Positions 1-9,277 of a stretch of 32,112 bases of DNA are shown here, one piece after another (within the stretch, counting starts at the first letter, position 1; every line of letters starts with the position of its first letter). The position numbers and the translations under genes are program-made. The notes below the pieces were generated by a model. It saw only the letters and a program-made list of their open reading frames with translations. It was not told the DNA's origin and did not search any database. This DNA comes from Flavobacteriales bacterium. GTDB taxonomy: Bacteria > Bacteroidota > Bacteroidia > Flavobacteriales_D > Cryomorphaceae. Location of the stretch: contig SLDS01000030.1 in assembly GCA_007125175.1 (NCBI GenBank), positions 1 to 32,112 of the forward strand, written 5' to 3'.

Positions 1-2813
1 CTCAAATACAAATTCCGCTCGCTGTACACCTTTCGGAAAAATGGATCCATTAGATCCTCGATAAAGTAAATGGCCTCGCCGGTGCTTTTCATTTCCGGGC
101 CCAATTCCTTATTCACATCGGGAAATTTCTCGAAAGAGAAAACGGGAATCTTGATGGCGTAGCCTCTTTTTACCGGCTTAAAATCAAAGTCTTTGAGTTT
201 GGCTTCGCCAAGCATGATCTTGGTGGCATAGTTTACATAGGGCTCCCTGTAGGCTTTGGCGATGAAGGGCACTGTGCGCGAGGCACGTGGATTGGCCTCG
301 ATGATGTAGACGGTATCGTCCTTGATGGCAAATTGTATGTTGATCAGCCCCACTGTTCTTAAGGCCAGTGCTATGCGCTTGGTGTACTCCTCGATCTGCG
401 CGATGATGAGGTCGCCGAGGTTGTAGGGCGGCAACACGGCGTAGGAGTCGCCGGAGTGTATGCCCGCCGGCTCGATGTGCTGCATCACGCCGATAATGTG
501 TACCTCTTCGCCATCGCAAATGGCGTCGGCCTCTGCTTCAATGGCCCCGCTGAGGAAGTGATCCAGAAGAATTTTGTTGTCGGGCATGTCGCGAAGGATG
601 TTCACGACGTGCTTTTCGAGGTCTTCCTTATTGATCACGATCTTCATTTGCTGTCCGCCCAGCACATAGCTCGGGCGCACCAGCAAGGGGAAACCCAGCT
701 CATCAGCCAGCTCGAGCGATTGCTCGGCATTGTCTACCACACCAAATTCTGGGTAGGGGATGTCCTTTTCCTTGAGGAGGCTGGAAAAGCTGCCGCGGTC
801 TTCGGCCAGGTCAAGGGCTTCGAAGCTGGTGCCCATTATTTTGATTCCATAGCGGTGGAGCTTCTCAGCGAGCTTAAGGGCCGTTTGGCCGCCGAGCTGC
901 ACAATGACCCCCTCGGGTTTTTCATGCAAAATGATGTCGTAGATGTGCTCCCAAAATACCGGCTCGAAGTAAAGCTTGTCGGCTGTGTCGAAGTCCGTGC
1001 TCACCGTTTCGGGATTGCAATTGATCATGATGGTCTCGTAGCCACATTCTTTTGCGGCGAGCACACCATGCACACAGCAGTAGTCAAACTCGATACCCTG
1101 TCCGATGCGGTTGGGGCCTGAGCCCAGCACCACCACCTTTTTGCGCCCGCTTACCACCGACTCATTCTCCTGCTCAAAGGTGCTGTAGTAGTATGGGGTC
1201 TGGGCTTCAAATTCAGCGGCGCAGGTGTCCACTAGCTTGTACACGCGGTGGATGCCCATTTCTCTGCGCTTGGCAAATACTTCACTTTCAAGGCAGCGCA
1301 GCAGGTGGGCAATTTGTCGATCGGCATAGCCCTTTTGCTTGGCTTCAAAAAGCAAGTCTCGCGGGATGCTGGCCAATTGGTGTTTTTCGATCTTGTCTTC
1401 CAGCTGTATCAGCTCTTCGATCTGCTTGAGAAACCAATAGTCGATGCGGGTTTTCTCATGAATCGTTTTGAAGGGAATGCCCAACTTGATGGCATCGTAG
1501 ATGTGGAAGAGGCGGTTCCAACTGGGGTGCCCGAGGCTGTGCAGGATTTTGTCCTGATCCTTGAGCTCCTTACCGTCGGCTCCGAGTCCGTTTCTTTTGA
1601 TTTCCAAGCTTTGGCAAGCCTTCTGCAGGGCTTCTTGAAAGCTGCGCCCTATGCCCATCACCTCGCCCACCGATTTCATCTGAAGGCCCAGCTCGCGGTT
1701 GGAGCCGTGAAACTTATCAAAGTTCCATCGGGGTATTTTTACAATCACATAGTCGAGGGTGGGCTCGAAGAGAGCCGATGTGGTTTTGGTAATTTGATTG
1801 TTTAGTTCGTTGAGGTGATAGCCCAGCGCCAGCTTGGCGGCAACTTTGGCGATGGGATAGCCCGTGGCCTTGGAGGCCAGGGCCGATGAGCGCGATACCC
1901 GCGGATTGATCTCGATGCAAATGATGTCCTCTTTTTCGTCAGGGCTTACCGCAAATTGCACATTACAGCCTCCGGCAAAATTGCCGATGGAGCGCATCAT
2001 CTTGAAAGCCATGTCGCGCATGCGCTGATAGGTGCGATCGCTCAAGGTCATGGCCGGGGCTACGGTGATGCTGTCACCGGTGTGTATGCCCATGGGATCC
2101 ATGTTTTCCACAGAGCATACGATCACCACATTGTCATTGCTGTCGCGGAGCAGTTCGAGTTCAAACTCTTTCCAACCCAAGAGGGCCTTGTCGATCATCA
2201 CCTCATGGATGGGCGAGATATGCAGGCCGCGCGTGAGCATTTTTTCGAAGTCTTCCTGATTGTGCACCACAGCGGCGCCGCTGCCACCCAGGGTATAGCT
2301 CGCCCTTATGCAGAGCGGAAAGCCAAAGCGTTGAGCGATCTCTTTTCCTTCCAGAAATGAATTGGCTGTGGCCTGAGGAGCCATGCCGATATTGAGTTTT
2401 TCCACCAGGAGCTTTCGGAAGGCCTCCCGGTTTTCGGTAATGTTGATTGCGTTGATGTCAACACCGATCAGGCGCACACCGTACTTTTCCCAGACGCCCA
2501 TTTCATCGCAGGTCATGGCCAGGTTGAGGGCCGTTTGGCCACCCATGGTGGGCAGCACGGCATCGATATCGTGCTTTTCCAGGATTTCTATGATGCTTTC
2601 GGGCTCCAGTGGCTTGAGGTAGATGTGATCGGCCGTCACCGGGTCGGTCATGATCGTAGCCGGATTGGAGTTGATCAGAATCACTTCTACTCCCTCTTCG
2701 CGGAGGGATCGCGCTGCTTGAGAGCCGGAATAATCGAATTCGCAAGCCTGACCAATGAGGATGGGCCCACTGCCGATGATGAGAACAGAGCGTATGCTAG
2801 TATCCTTTGGCAT
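1..2813 (-). CDS. carB: carbamoyl-phosphate synthase large subunit, 3' end cut by window edge
   Basis: The enzyme makes carbamoyl phosphate from bicarbonate, ATP and ammonia supplied by CarA, for arginine and pyrimidine synthesis in the cytoplasm. Translating the minus strand from ATG at 2813 gives 937 open codons to the window edge. Two homologous halves are visible: GSGPILIGQACEFDYSG near residues 12-28 and GSGPNRIGQGIEFDY from about residue 561, each starting a pre-ATP-grasp plus ATP-grasp unit. The second half contains EANPRASR, a typical ATP-grasp metal/ATP site. The last visible residues (DPFFRKVYSERNLYL) resemble the extreme C-terminus of short Bacteroidota CarB proteins, so probably only a few codons are missing. 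The E. coli protein continues with a regulatory MGS-like domain that would have to lie outside the window. carA is not in view. Family assignment is very secure; completeness is inference. Confidence 0.96.
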   Translation of the reverse strand, partial: MPKDTSIRSVLIIGSGPILIGQACEFDYSGSQAARSLREEGVEVILINSNPATIMTDPVTADHIYLKPLEPESIIEILEKHDIDAVLPTMGGQTALNLAMTCDEMGVWEKYGVRLIGVDINAINITENREAFRKLLVEKLNIGMAPQATANSFLEGKEIAQRFGFPLCIRASYTLGGSGAAVVHNQEDFEKMLTRGLHISPIHEVMIDKALLGWKEFELELLRDSNDNVVIVCSVENMDPMGIHTGDSITVAPAMTLSDRTYQRMRDMAFKMMRSIGNFAGGCNVQFAVSPDEKEDIICIEINPRVSRSSALASKATGYPIAKVAAKLALGYHLNELNNQITKTTSALFEPTLDYVIVKIPRWNFDKFHGSNRELGLQMKSVGEVMGIGRSFQEALQKACQSLEIKRNGLGADGKELKDQDKILHSLGHPSWNRLFHIYDAIKLGIPFKTIHEKTRIDYWFLKQIEELIQLEDKIEKHQLASIPRDLLFEAKQKGYADRQIAHLLRCLESEVFAKRREMGIHRVYKLVDTCAAEFEAQTPYYYSTFEQENESVVSGRKKVVVLGSGPNRIGQGIEFDYCCVHGVLAAKECGYETIMINCNPETVSTDFDTADKLYFEPVFWEHIYDIILHEKPEGVIVQLGGQTALKLAEKLHRYGIKIMGTSFEALDLAEDRGSFSSLLKEKDIPYPEFGVVDNAEQSLELADELGFPLLVRPSYVLGGQQMKIVINKEDLEKHVVNILRDMPDNKILLDHFLSGAIEAEADAICDGEEVHIIGVMQHIEPAGIHSGDSYAVLPPYNLGDLIIAQIEEYTKRIALALRTVGLINIQFAIKDDTVYIIEANPRASRTVPFIAKAYREPYVNYATKIMLGEAKLKDFDFKPVKRGYAIKIPVFSFEKFPDVNKELGPEMKSTGEAIYFIEDLMDPFFRKVYSERNLYL

Positions 2814-2915
2814 GGCAAAGTTTTTTGTTGGGGATCAGTAAAATGGGATGGGGGCTACAAAAGCAGCTAAACGAGCGCCAGAAGAATATCCGATTTTTTC
2901 GCGTCATTTAGGCGA

Positions 2916-2923
2916 CAAAAGTA
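2916..2923 (-). promoter_or_regulatory. candidate -7 promoter element for carB
   Basis: The minus strand reads TACTTTTG, an exact match to the Bacteroidota -7 element TAnnTTTG, about 100 bases upstream of the carB ATG. No clear TTG at the expected -33 spacing was found, so this is a half-site only. The 128-base gap 2814-2941 separates carB from the divergent hydrolase and would carry promoters for both; no plus-strand match was seen. Confidence 0.4.
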
Positions 2924-2941
2924 GGTCATTTTTTCGAAGCT

Positions 2942-3805
2942 ATGTCCACAACAAATGAAATAGAAAAGTCATTTTTTCACAAAGCGGGGCTCCGTATGCA
3001 CTTTGCGACCTGGGGCGTGGGGGCGAATCACTTACTCGCCCTCCATGGCTTTGGACGCACTCACCGCGATTTCCTGCGTTTTACCCGGCCCCTGAATGCC
3101 TATTTTCGCATCCATGCTGCCGATATCTTCTTCCATGGCGAGAGCATTGTAGAGCGGGAGAATCCCGATGAAAACCCCATCGAGATTCAAGAGTGGATCG
3201 ATTTTGTCAATGCCTTTTTGGATGAGCTCGGCGTCGACAAGGTATGGCTCATGGGCTATAGCCTTGGTGGCAGGCTTTGCCAGGTGATTGCAGAGCACCT
3301 CCCCCATCGGGTGGGCGGTCTTTACCTGCTCGCCCCTGATGGCTTGATAGTTAACAGGTGGTATGCCCTCTTCAGCCACTACAGTGCAGGGCGCAGCCTT
3401 TTTCGATTTTTCAAGCGCCGTCCTGCGTGGTTTTTCCGCAGCCTCTGGGCCCTGCGCAAGGCGAATATTGTCAGCGAGCGCACCGCCGACTTCGTGCGCG
3501 AGGAGGTAGGCAGTGCTGAAGGGCAGGAGCGGGTGTACATGGTGTGGTGCTTTTTGCGGAAGCTCGAGCCAAATCACAAAGCGCTGGCTGAGGGCCTTTC
3601 GGCAAATCAGGTGAGCCTGGACCTCTACTTCGGAATGTACGATCGCATCATACGTCCTGCGCAGGCCGACAAACTTTGCAAGTATTATCTGGCGGCCAGG
3701 CTACACATGCTGCGATCGGGCCACTTTTTGCTTACAGCTGCCAATGGCATACGCATCGTGAGAGATGACATCATCCAGCTTCCCGCTAACGATGCTGTCA
3801 GTTGA
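2942..3805 (+). CDS. alpha/beta-fold hydrolase
   Basis: This 287-residue protein has the layout of a single-domain alpha/beta hydrolase. HGFG at residues 35-38 fits the oxyanion-hole loop, GYSLGG at 105-110 is the nucleophile elbow with Ser107, Asp234 lies in GMYDR and His261 in SGHFLL, which gives a complete Ser-Asp-His triad. A basic, aromatic stretch at about 150-175 sits where these enzymes carry a lid. No signal peptide is visible, so it is probably cytoplasmic. The substrate cannot be read from the sequence; esterases, C-C hydrolases and menaquinone-pathway enzymes share this fold. It stands alone, divergent from carB and convergent with the AddA-like gene (67-base gap), so its neighbours give no functional hint. 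Confidence 0.88.
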   Translation: MSTTNEIEKSFFHKAGLRMHFATWGVGANHLLALHGFGRTHRDFLRFTRPLNAYFRIHAADIFFHGESIVERENPDENPIEIQEWIDFVNAFLDELGVDKVWLMGYSLGGRLCQVIAEHLPHRVGGLYLLAPDGLIVNRWYALFSHYSAGRSLFRFFKRRPAWFFRSLWALRKANIVSERTADFVREEVGSAEGQERVYMVWCFLRKLEPNHKALAEGLSANQVSLDLYFGMYDRIIRPAQADKLCKYYLAARLHMLRSGHFLLTAANGIRIVRDDIIQLPANDAVS

Positions 3806-3872
3806 GATTGTGTAGCATTCCCGATTCTGGCCTTATATCTTTTTTGCGAAAAGCAGAGGAAGGGAAAAGCCG

Positions 3873-6800
3873 CTAAGTGATGGAGGCGCTGCGGGTTTGG
3901 AGATCCACCCATCGCAAAGGAGAGAGGTAGAGCAGGCTCGCGCGCACTTCGCTCCCGCTAATGGCCCTTAGTGCCTCTGCATAGCTGTCGACTTGCTCCC
4001 GGTGAGAAGGCTTCTCCGCACCTGTCTTGAAGTCGATAATGAGGTAGTGGCCTTCACCCTCCAGGATGAGGTCGGGCCGCAAAAATTGTCCATCGTGGTA
4101 GAGATCCCGCTCTGCCCATGGCTTCATCTGGCTTAGGCACTGATCGTAGCGCGGGTCAGAGAAGAGCTGTCCTGCCGTCTCGATGAGGCTTTGCTCTTCA
4201 TCGGAGCTTATTTCTCCCCGATTTTTTTTGTGGGCTATCCACTGCTCGGCTTCCCGCATTGTTCGGCTTTCGGCGGCCATGCGGTGAAAGTAGATGCCCA
4301 TCTTTCTCGTGAGGGCTTTGCCAAGGCTTTCAGGGCGATAGGCCGGTGGAAACCGCTCGTGCCACGCCCTGCCTTTGGGCGGACTCATGGCCATGGCTGC
4401 TTCACTTGTGCTTGAGGTGTTTTGCTCTTCCCTATCGGCCCTTTGGCCTTGCACCACCGCAATTTTGTTTTGGCTGAGTTCGCCAAATCTCTGGCATTTG
4501 GCTATGGGGCTGAGCGCCATGCCCGCATACCAAGGATGCTCGATAGCCTCGCAATCGCGCATTAGGGGCAGGCCTTCGGCATCTGCGATGTCTGCAAGTG
4601 CCTGTTCGAAATAGAAAGACATCGACTTGGTACCGCCCTTACTCGGGCTATAGTAATTGATGAAGAGGGCCTGCTCGGCGCGCGTGGCGGCCACATACAT
4701 CAGGTTGAGGTTGTCAAAAAGATTGGCAAGCTCTTCTTTTTCGGCTACTTCAGTCAGGCCAACATTTTTCAGTTTACTGCTTACATTGAGAATGGCATAT
4801 TCGAGGCCCTCTACGGGCGCTTCCTTCAGGTGTACCCATTGCTCATTGATGCTTTGCGACATACGCCAATCCAGATCTGGAATGATCACGGCTTTGAATT
4901 GCAGTCCCTTGGCTTTGTGAATGGTCATGATCTGCACCGCTTCGTTGCTATCGCTATTGCCGGCTCCGGGCAGATCCTTGCTTCGGCCCCATATTTCCAA
5001 AAAATCGGCTGTATTGAGGCTTATGCCCCCTTGGCTGTACACAAAGTCCAACAAGGCGCGTATGGCAGGCTCGAAGCGGGCTTCCGGCAGGTAGGTGTCA
5101 ATCAGGTTATTCAGGCATTGATAAGTGCCCGATGCAAAGTGAGATGGCTCGGGTCTCGGCAAGCTGTGGTCGTCGAGGTAGCGGTGGAGGTCGAGCTGAG
5201 CCGGTCTTGCGCCTCCTTTATCCACAAGATATTGTCCCGGAGCCATGGGAATATCCCTCCATATATGGAGGCATCTCATGATGGCAAGTATGGCTGCATT
5301 GTGACCCGGATTGTGAACCCATCGAATAAAGGCCACAAGCATGCGCACTACAGGATCTTTATCGATGCTTCGGCTGTCGGAGGTTTTCACCTCCACACCT
5401 CGTTCTGCAAGGTAGGCTGCCAGATTTTGTCCTTTTTTGCGAACGCTTCGCAGTAGGATACAAATATCTCCCCCGGAATAGCCTTTTTCTCTGAGACCCT
5501 GGATTTGCCTGTACACCCATTCATCCTGGTTTCCCAATTCTTCCTTGGCGCCGAGGTAATTGACCTCCACATAGCCCAGGCCTATCGCTTTTTCGGGCAC
5601 TTCTTGCTTCACCTCGCAGTAGGCATCGTAGTAGGAGTATCTCGGATCGAGCATGATATGAGCCAAAGCCGGGAATAGCACATTGTTGAAGTCGATGATA
5701 TTTCCACCGCTTCGGTAATTGGTACTCAGGTGTTCGATATGATGTTCTTCGATGAGCCTTTTTTGCAGAAGCGGGTCGATGCCTGCTTCTCCATGTCTCA
5801 CTATTGGCAAATCAATGAGTTGCTCGGCTTTGCCGCTGCGCCAGCGGTAGATGCTCTGCTTGGCATCGCCCACCACCATGCTTCGTCTGCCCTGAGCCAG
5901 TGAGTCTTCAATCAGGGGCAAGAGGTTGTGCCACTGCAAGCTGGAGGTGTCCTGAAACTCGTCGATGAGGATGTGCCGGTAGCGCGCCCCGAGCTTTTCG
6001 TATATGAAGGCAGCGGGCTCCTCGCGCAATGCCTGTGAGATGAGCGGGTTGAATTGGTTGATAGGCAGTATGTTTCGCTCTTGGCAAATGGCCCTGAGTG
6101 CAGAGCGCAAGTCATCGATCACGGCGAAGAGATAGATGCGTTTGAGCAGCATTAGCCTGAGCAGGTAGCCTTCGAGGTGTATTTTCAAGTGTTCCACTGC
6201 CTCTTCGGCCAGTGCGATCAGTTCGGGGCTCGCGGCCTTGATGGCATCCTGGATTTGCTTTGGGGCTTTTGCATTCGACCAATCCTCCTTTTGCAAAAGA
6301 TCAAGTCGCGTATTGCTTGGTATGGTATCGTATTTCTTGCCTTCTGCCCAGTGCTCCCAAAGTGGTATCCAGCTATTGCTCTTCTGGGCAAAATCGCTGG
6401 CAGTGGCTCCGAGTGGCTGCAGGATGGCCATCCCTCTTGCTCCGATGCTGCGCAATTTGTTTTCAAAATCTTTTTTTTCACCCCACCATTGCGATTGGAG
6501 GCGCTGAATGGAGCCGGACTCCATGGCTGAGAGGTGCCTCAAAGGCTCCACCGCTTCCTCGCTGAGGATGTGGGCTCTGAGCTTTCTCAGTTCCTCTACC
6601 ACACGGGCCTTGGAATCTTCTCTTTGCCGCTGCTCTACAAAGGCTTCCAGGTCGGAGGTGAGCTTCTCATTTTCACCCACTTCATCGAGGAGCCTTTGGA
6701 TGGCCTCTTCAAAAAGGGCTTTCGTATCCAATTCGACGGTAAAATCACTCCGCAATTTCAGATCCCGGCTGAAGGCGCGAATGAGACGGTGATTGAAACG

Positions 6801-7145
6801 GTCTATCGTGCTCATGCCTACGCTGCCCTGATCAAAGAGCATTTTGGTGAAGGCTTTTTCTGCGCGTTCTTTCAACCGGCTCCAGCCAATGCCGCATTTG
6901 CCGAGAAGGCCGTCCACCATATAGTCACCTCCGCTGTAGCTCTCCGGCAGTGACTTGATCTTAAGGAGCTCATGCATGAGCCTCTCCTTCATCTCGTAAG
7001 TGGCTTTATTGGTGAAGGTAATGGCGAGAATGCGGCGGAAAAAGTGGGGATCCTCGCTGCTGAGCATGAGCTCGAGAAAAACGGATACCAGGGCAGAAGT
7101 TTTGCCCGAGCCCGCAGAAGACTTATAAATGAGAAAACGTGACAT
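3873..7145 (-). CDS. AddA/RecB-like UvrD-family helicase with C-terminal nuclease
   Basis: This 1090-residue protein looks like the helicase-nuclease subunit of an AddAB/RecBCD-type double-strand-break repair enzyme, which unwinds and resects DNA ends for RecA. Visible superfamily 1 motifs are Walker A AGSGKT (11-16), TFTNKA (43-48), Walker B with DEFQDT starting at Asp395, GDAKQSIYRWR (about 420), NYRSGG, TIHKAKGLQFK (about 741-751) and the VAATRA motif VI (about 820). The C-terminus carries a RecB-type PD-(D/E)xK nuclease: Asp1025, Asp1038 and Lys1040 in DFKTG, followed by a Q-x3-Y motif. Length fits the family. The usual partner AddB (inactivated helicase plus nuclease) is not next to it. 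The start at 7145 puts the P-loop at the N-terminus, as expected. Calling it AddA rather than RecB is inference. Confidence 0.9.
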   Translation of the reverse strand: MSRFLIYKSSAGSGKTSALVSVFLELMLSSEDPHFFRRILAITFTNKATYEMKERLMHELLKIKSLPESYSGGDYMVDGLLGKCGIGWSRLKERAEKAFTKMLFDQGSVGMSTIDRFNHRLIRAFSRDLKLRSDFTVELDTKALFEEAIQRLLDEVGENEKLTSDLEAFVEQRQREDSKARVVEELRKLRAHILSEEAVEPLRHLSAMESGSIQRLQSQWWGEKKDFENKLRSIGARGMAILQPLGATASDFAQKSNSWIPLWEHWAEGKKYDTIPSNTRLDLLQKEDWSNAKAPKQIQDAIKAASPELIALAEEAVEHLKIHLEGYLLRLMLLKRIYLFAVIDDLRSALRAICQERNILPINQFNPLISQALREEPAAFIYEKLGARYRHILIDEFQDTSSLQWHNLLPLIEDSLAQGRRSMVVGDAKQSIYRWRSGKAEQLIDLPIVRHGEAGIDPLLQKRLIEEHHIEHLSTNYRSGGNIIDFNNVLFPALAHIMLDPRYSYYDAYCEVKQEVPEKAIGLGYVEVNYLGAKEELGNQDEWVYRQIQGLREKGYSGGDICILLRSVRKKGQNLAAYLAERGVEVKTSDSRSIDKDPVVRMLVAFIRWVHNPGHNAAILAIMRCLHIWRDIPMAPGQYLVDKGGARPAQLDLHRYLDDHSLPRPEPSHFASGTYQCLNNLIDTYLPEARFEPAIRALLDFVYSQGGISLNTADFLEIWGRSKDLPGAGNSDSNEAVQIMTIHKAKGLQFKAVIIPDLDWRMSQSINEQWVHLKEAPVEGLEYAILNVSSKLKNVGLTEVAEKEELANLFDNLNLMYVAATRAEQALFINYYSPSKGGTKSMSFYFEQALADIADAEGLPLMRDCEAIEHPWYAGMALSPIAKCQRFGELSQNKIAVVQGQRADREEQNTSSTSEAAMAMSPPKGRAWHERFPPAYRPESLGKALTRKMGIYFHRMAAESRTMREAEQWIAHKKNRGEISSDEEQSLIETAGQLFSDPRYDQCLSQMKPWAERDLYHDGQFLRPDLILEGEGHYLIIDFKTGAEKPSHREQVDSYAEALRAISGSEVRASLLYLSPLRWVDLQTRSASIT

Positions 7146-7162
7146 GCTCTATGCTTTCAGCG

Positions 7163-7170
7163 CCAAAGTA
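7163..7170 (-). promoter_or_regulatory. imperfect -7 promoter element for the AddA-like gene
   Basis: The minus strand reads TACTTTGG, one mismatch from TAnnTTTG, 18 bases upstream of the ATG at 7145. It lies in the short divergent region shared with the MbnP-like gene. The match is imperfect and no -33 element is evident. Confidence 0.25.
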
Positions 7171-7215
7171 GTGAATCCTGAGAAGTCGGTAGGGAAAGCC
7201 TCTCCAAAATTGTCG

Positions 7216-7223
7216 TAAATTTG
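7216..7223 (+). promoter_or_regulatory. candidate -7 promoter element for the MbnP-MbnH pair
   Basis: TAAATTTG is an exact TAnnTTTG match. Transcription would start near 7229, so translation start codons at 7221 or 7224 would not be on the transcript; ATG at 7239 or 7245 fits. No TTG was seen at -33. Confidence 0.45.
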
Positions 7224-7238
7224 ATGATCATTATCTCC

Positions 7239-8018
7239 ATGCACATGCTATCTCACCGACACTTCAAATGGCTAACATGCCTGCTCATCTTATCCGTGTT
7301 TGCGACATCTTGCAAAAAGGATGATGAGAGCGAGCCCGAAGCTCAAAGTTTGAATTTGAGCTTTTACCCCAAGTATGAGGGGCAGGACTTGCAATTGTTC
7401 AAAACGTACAACAACATCCACAATTGCAGTTTTGAGTTTCGGGATCTCAAGTTTTACATCGCGCACATCAGTCTGCACTTGAGCAATGGCGATTCTCTGG
7501 AGCTGTCCGAAATCGAGCTGATGGACATCCGAAATGGCAAGCAGAGCCTGACTTACGACATGCCCGCCGGACAGTTTGTCGCTATCAGTTTTGGTCTGGG
7601 TGTGCCGCAGCATCTCAATGGTACTGACAATCCCGACTTTCTCACCTCGGTGTACAGCCTGGACCACCCCCTGAGCGGCAACAATGGCACATATTGGACC
7701 TGGGCCACGGGCTATCGATTTTTCATGACCGAGGGCCGCTTCGACACGGTGCCCGACGTAGAAGCCCCCACCCGCAACTTCAGCTACCATACGGGCCCGG
7801 ATGTGCTCTACAGGCATGTTGGGCCCTTTGCAGCCGACATCAGTGCTGCGGGCCGCTCTCAACTGAACTTTGCCCTGGATATGGAGCGTTTTTGGGCCAC
7901 TGAAACCGATACGGTAAATTTGAGATTGGAGAGGGAGTTTCACGGTACCCACTCCATAGATGATCTAGGCCATCGATTGGCCAATAACAGCGCAGCTACC
8001 TTTCGATTGATGCCATGA
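7239..8018 (+). CDS. MbnP-family lipoprotein
   Basis: The protein is about 260 residues and begins with a lipoprotein signal peptide ending FATSC, so Cys25 is the likely lipidated residue, followed by a charged KKDDESEPE linker. The mature part matches the MbnP family: a beta-rich domain with LSFYPKYEGQDL near its start and the conserved YWTWATGYRFF segment (Trp153 and Trp155, counting from 7239). In a characterised homologue a tryptophan of MbnP is oxidised to kynurenine by its partner MbnH, creating a copper site. The gene overlaps the di-heme peroxidase gene downstream by ATGA, exactly the expected pairing. ATG 7239 was chosen because the promoter element at 7216-7223 excludes earlier codons; 7245 is equally possible. 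Copper binding here is inference from the family. Confidence 0.8.
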   Translation: MHMLSHRHFKWLTCLLILSVFATSCKKDDESEPEAQSLNLSFYPKYEGQDLQLFKTYNNIHNCSFEFRDLKFYIAHISLHLSNGDSLELSEIELMDIRNGKQSLTYDMPAGQFVAISFGLGVPQHLNGTDNPDFLTSVYSLDHPLSGNNGTYWTWATGYRFFMTEGRFDTVPDVEAPTRNFSYHTGPDVLYRHVGPFAADISAAGRSQLNFALDMERFWATETDTVNLRLEREFHGTHSIDDLGHRLANNSAATFRLMP

Positions 8019-9232
8019 GGAGAAGAACAGCAAAAAATGTGTGTGGTCTTGTTCCTTTGGCCCTTAATCCTTTCCATGCGGGCTTCCCTGGCAAAAGGAA
8101 CTCTGCGCGGTGTGCTGTTTTGACCATCCTGCTTCTGCCTCTATTCTTGATGGCTTGCCGCAGCAATGACGATGATGGTGGAGGGGCTCCATCCGGTACT
8201 GCAACCGCTTTATGCGAACAGAGCGATTATGCTGCTACTCCATATGAGCTCGAAGTGCCGTATTTTTTTCCTGACCCCATCATACCTGCCGACAATCCCA
8301 TGACGTTGGAAGGGGTGGAATTGGGCCGCTTTCTGTTTTGGGAGAAAGCCCTGTCCAGAAACAATGCAGTAAGTTGTGGTTCCTGTCATTTTCCGGCAGC
8401 TGCATTCAGTGATGACAAACCATTTAGTTTTGGGCTGTACGGGGAGCCTACAGACCGCAACAGTATGGGCATTATTAATTTGGCATGGGTGAAGGATTTC
8501 TTTTGGGATGGAAGGGCGAGCAGCCTTGAGGAGCAAATTCTCGAGCCATTGGTTCACCCTGTAGAGATGGATTTTACCTGGGCTGAGGCTGTGGAGCGAA
8601 TCGGTGAAGACCCGGAATATCAGCAGCGTTTCGAGGCCGCCTTCGGCACGGCTTGCGTTGACTCTGTGCGCATGGTCAAGTCCATTGCACAGTTCATGCG
8701 CACGATGATTTCCCACCGGTCTAAGTTCGACAAGGCCCGCTATTACGGAGAAGCCCTGCTCAGCCCGGCTGAAAACCGAGGCTTGGAGCTTTTTCTCGCT
8801 GAAGGTGGAGATCCTGCTTTTGTGGACGGCGGTCAGGGCGGAGGAGACTGCTTTCACTGCCATGGAGGTGATTTGATTCTCTTCACGGACAATCTCTTTC
8901 GCAACAATGGCCTCGATACGGTTTTCACCGATCTCGGCAGGGCCGATCATACCGGAAATCCCTGGGATGAAGCCACTTTTCGCACCCCTACCTTGCGAAA
9001 TATAGCCCTCACCGCACCCTACATGCACGACGGTCGCTTTGCCACCCTTGATGAAGTCATTGATCACTACGATATGGGCGGCCACTTTTCGGCTACCCTC
9101 GACCCCTTGATGAAGCTGCAGGGCATAGGGCTTTCGCTCAGCCCACAAGACAAAGCCGATCTTATCGCATTTCTGGAGACGCTTACCGATTACGAGTTTA
9201 TCGAAAACGAGGCCTTTCACGATCCACATTGA
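8015..9232 (+). CDS. MbnH/MauG-like di-heme cytochrome c peroxidase family lipoprotein
   Basis: The 405-residue protein has two c-type heme sites, CGSCH (Cys121, Cys124, His125) and CFHCH (Cys279, Cys282, His283), plus the family signature WDGR followed by SLEEQ and the FRTPTLRN and APYMHDGRF segments. It belongs to the bacterial di-heme peroxidase/MauG superfamily. Its start overlaps the stop of the MbnP-like gene (ATGA), which points to the MbnH branch that modifies a tryptophan in MbnP. A lipobox ending LMAC puts the lipidated Cys at residue 48, so it would be anchored facing the periplasm. The stretch before the hydrophobic core is unusually long (about 33 residues); GTG at 8039 is an alternative start. 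The peroxidase family is secure; the MbnH role rests on neighbour and family. Confidence 0.88.
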   Translation: MRRRTAKNVCGLVPLALNPFHAGFPGKRNSARCAVLTILLLPLFLMACRSNDDDGGGAPSGTATALCEQSDYAATPYELEVPYFFPDPIIPADNPMTLEGVELGRFLFWEKALSRNNAVSCGSCHFPAAAFSDDKPFSFGLYGEPTDRNSMGIINLAWVKDFFWDGRASSLEEQILEPLVHPVEMDFTWAEAVERIGEDPEYQQRFEAAFGTACVDSVRMVKSIAQFMRTMISHRSKFDKARYYGEALLSPAENRGLELFLAEGGDPAFVDGGQGGGDCFHCHGGDLILFTDNLFRNNGLDTVFTDLGRADHTGNPWDEATFRTPTLRNIALTAPYMHDGRFATLDEVIDHYDMGGHFSATLDPLMKLQGIGLSLSPQDKADLIAFLETLTDYEFIENEAFHDPH

Positions 9233-9277
9233 TCCTCTGAAAATTTCTTAAAGCGCCCAAGGGCCCGCCTGTACACC

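Noticed and set aside
456-2870. Several open frames on the plus strand opposite carB
   Set aside because: They are antisense to an unmistakable carB and show no recognisable domains; codon bias of the real gene keeps the other strand open.
3806-3872. CTTTT-TTGCG-AAAAG in the convergent gap as a bidirectional terminator
   Set aside because: The stem is five A/T-rich pairs without a supporting G/C core.
9252-9266. GCCC-AA-GGGC and GGGCCC after the MbnH-like gene as a terminator
   Set aside because: The loop is too small for a stable hairpin and no T-run follows.
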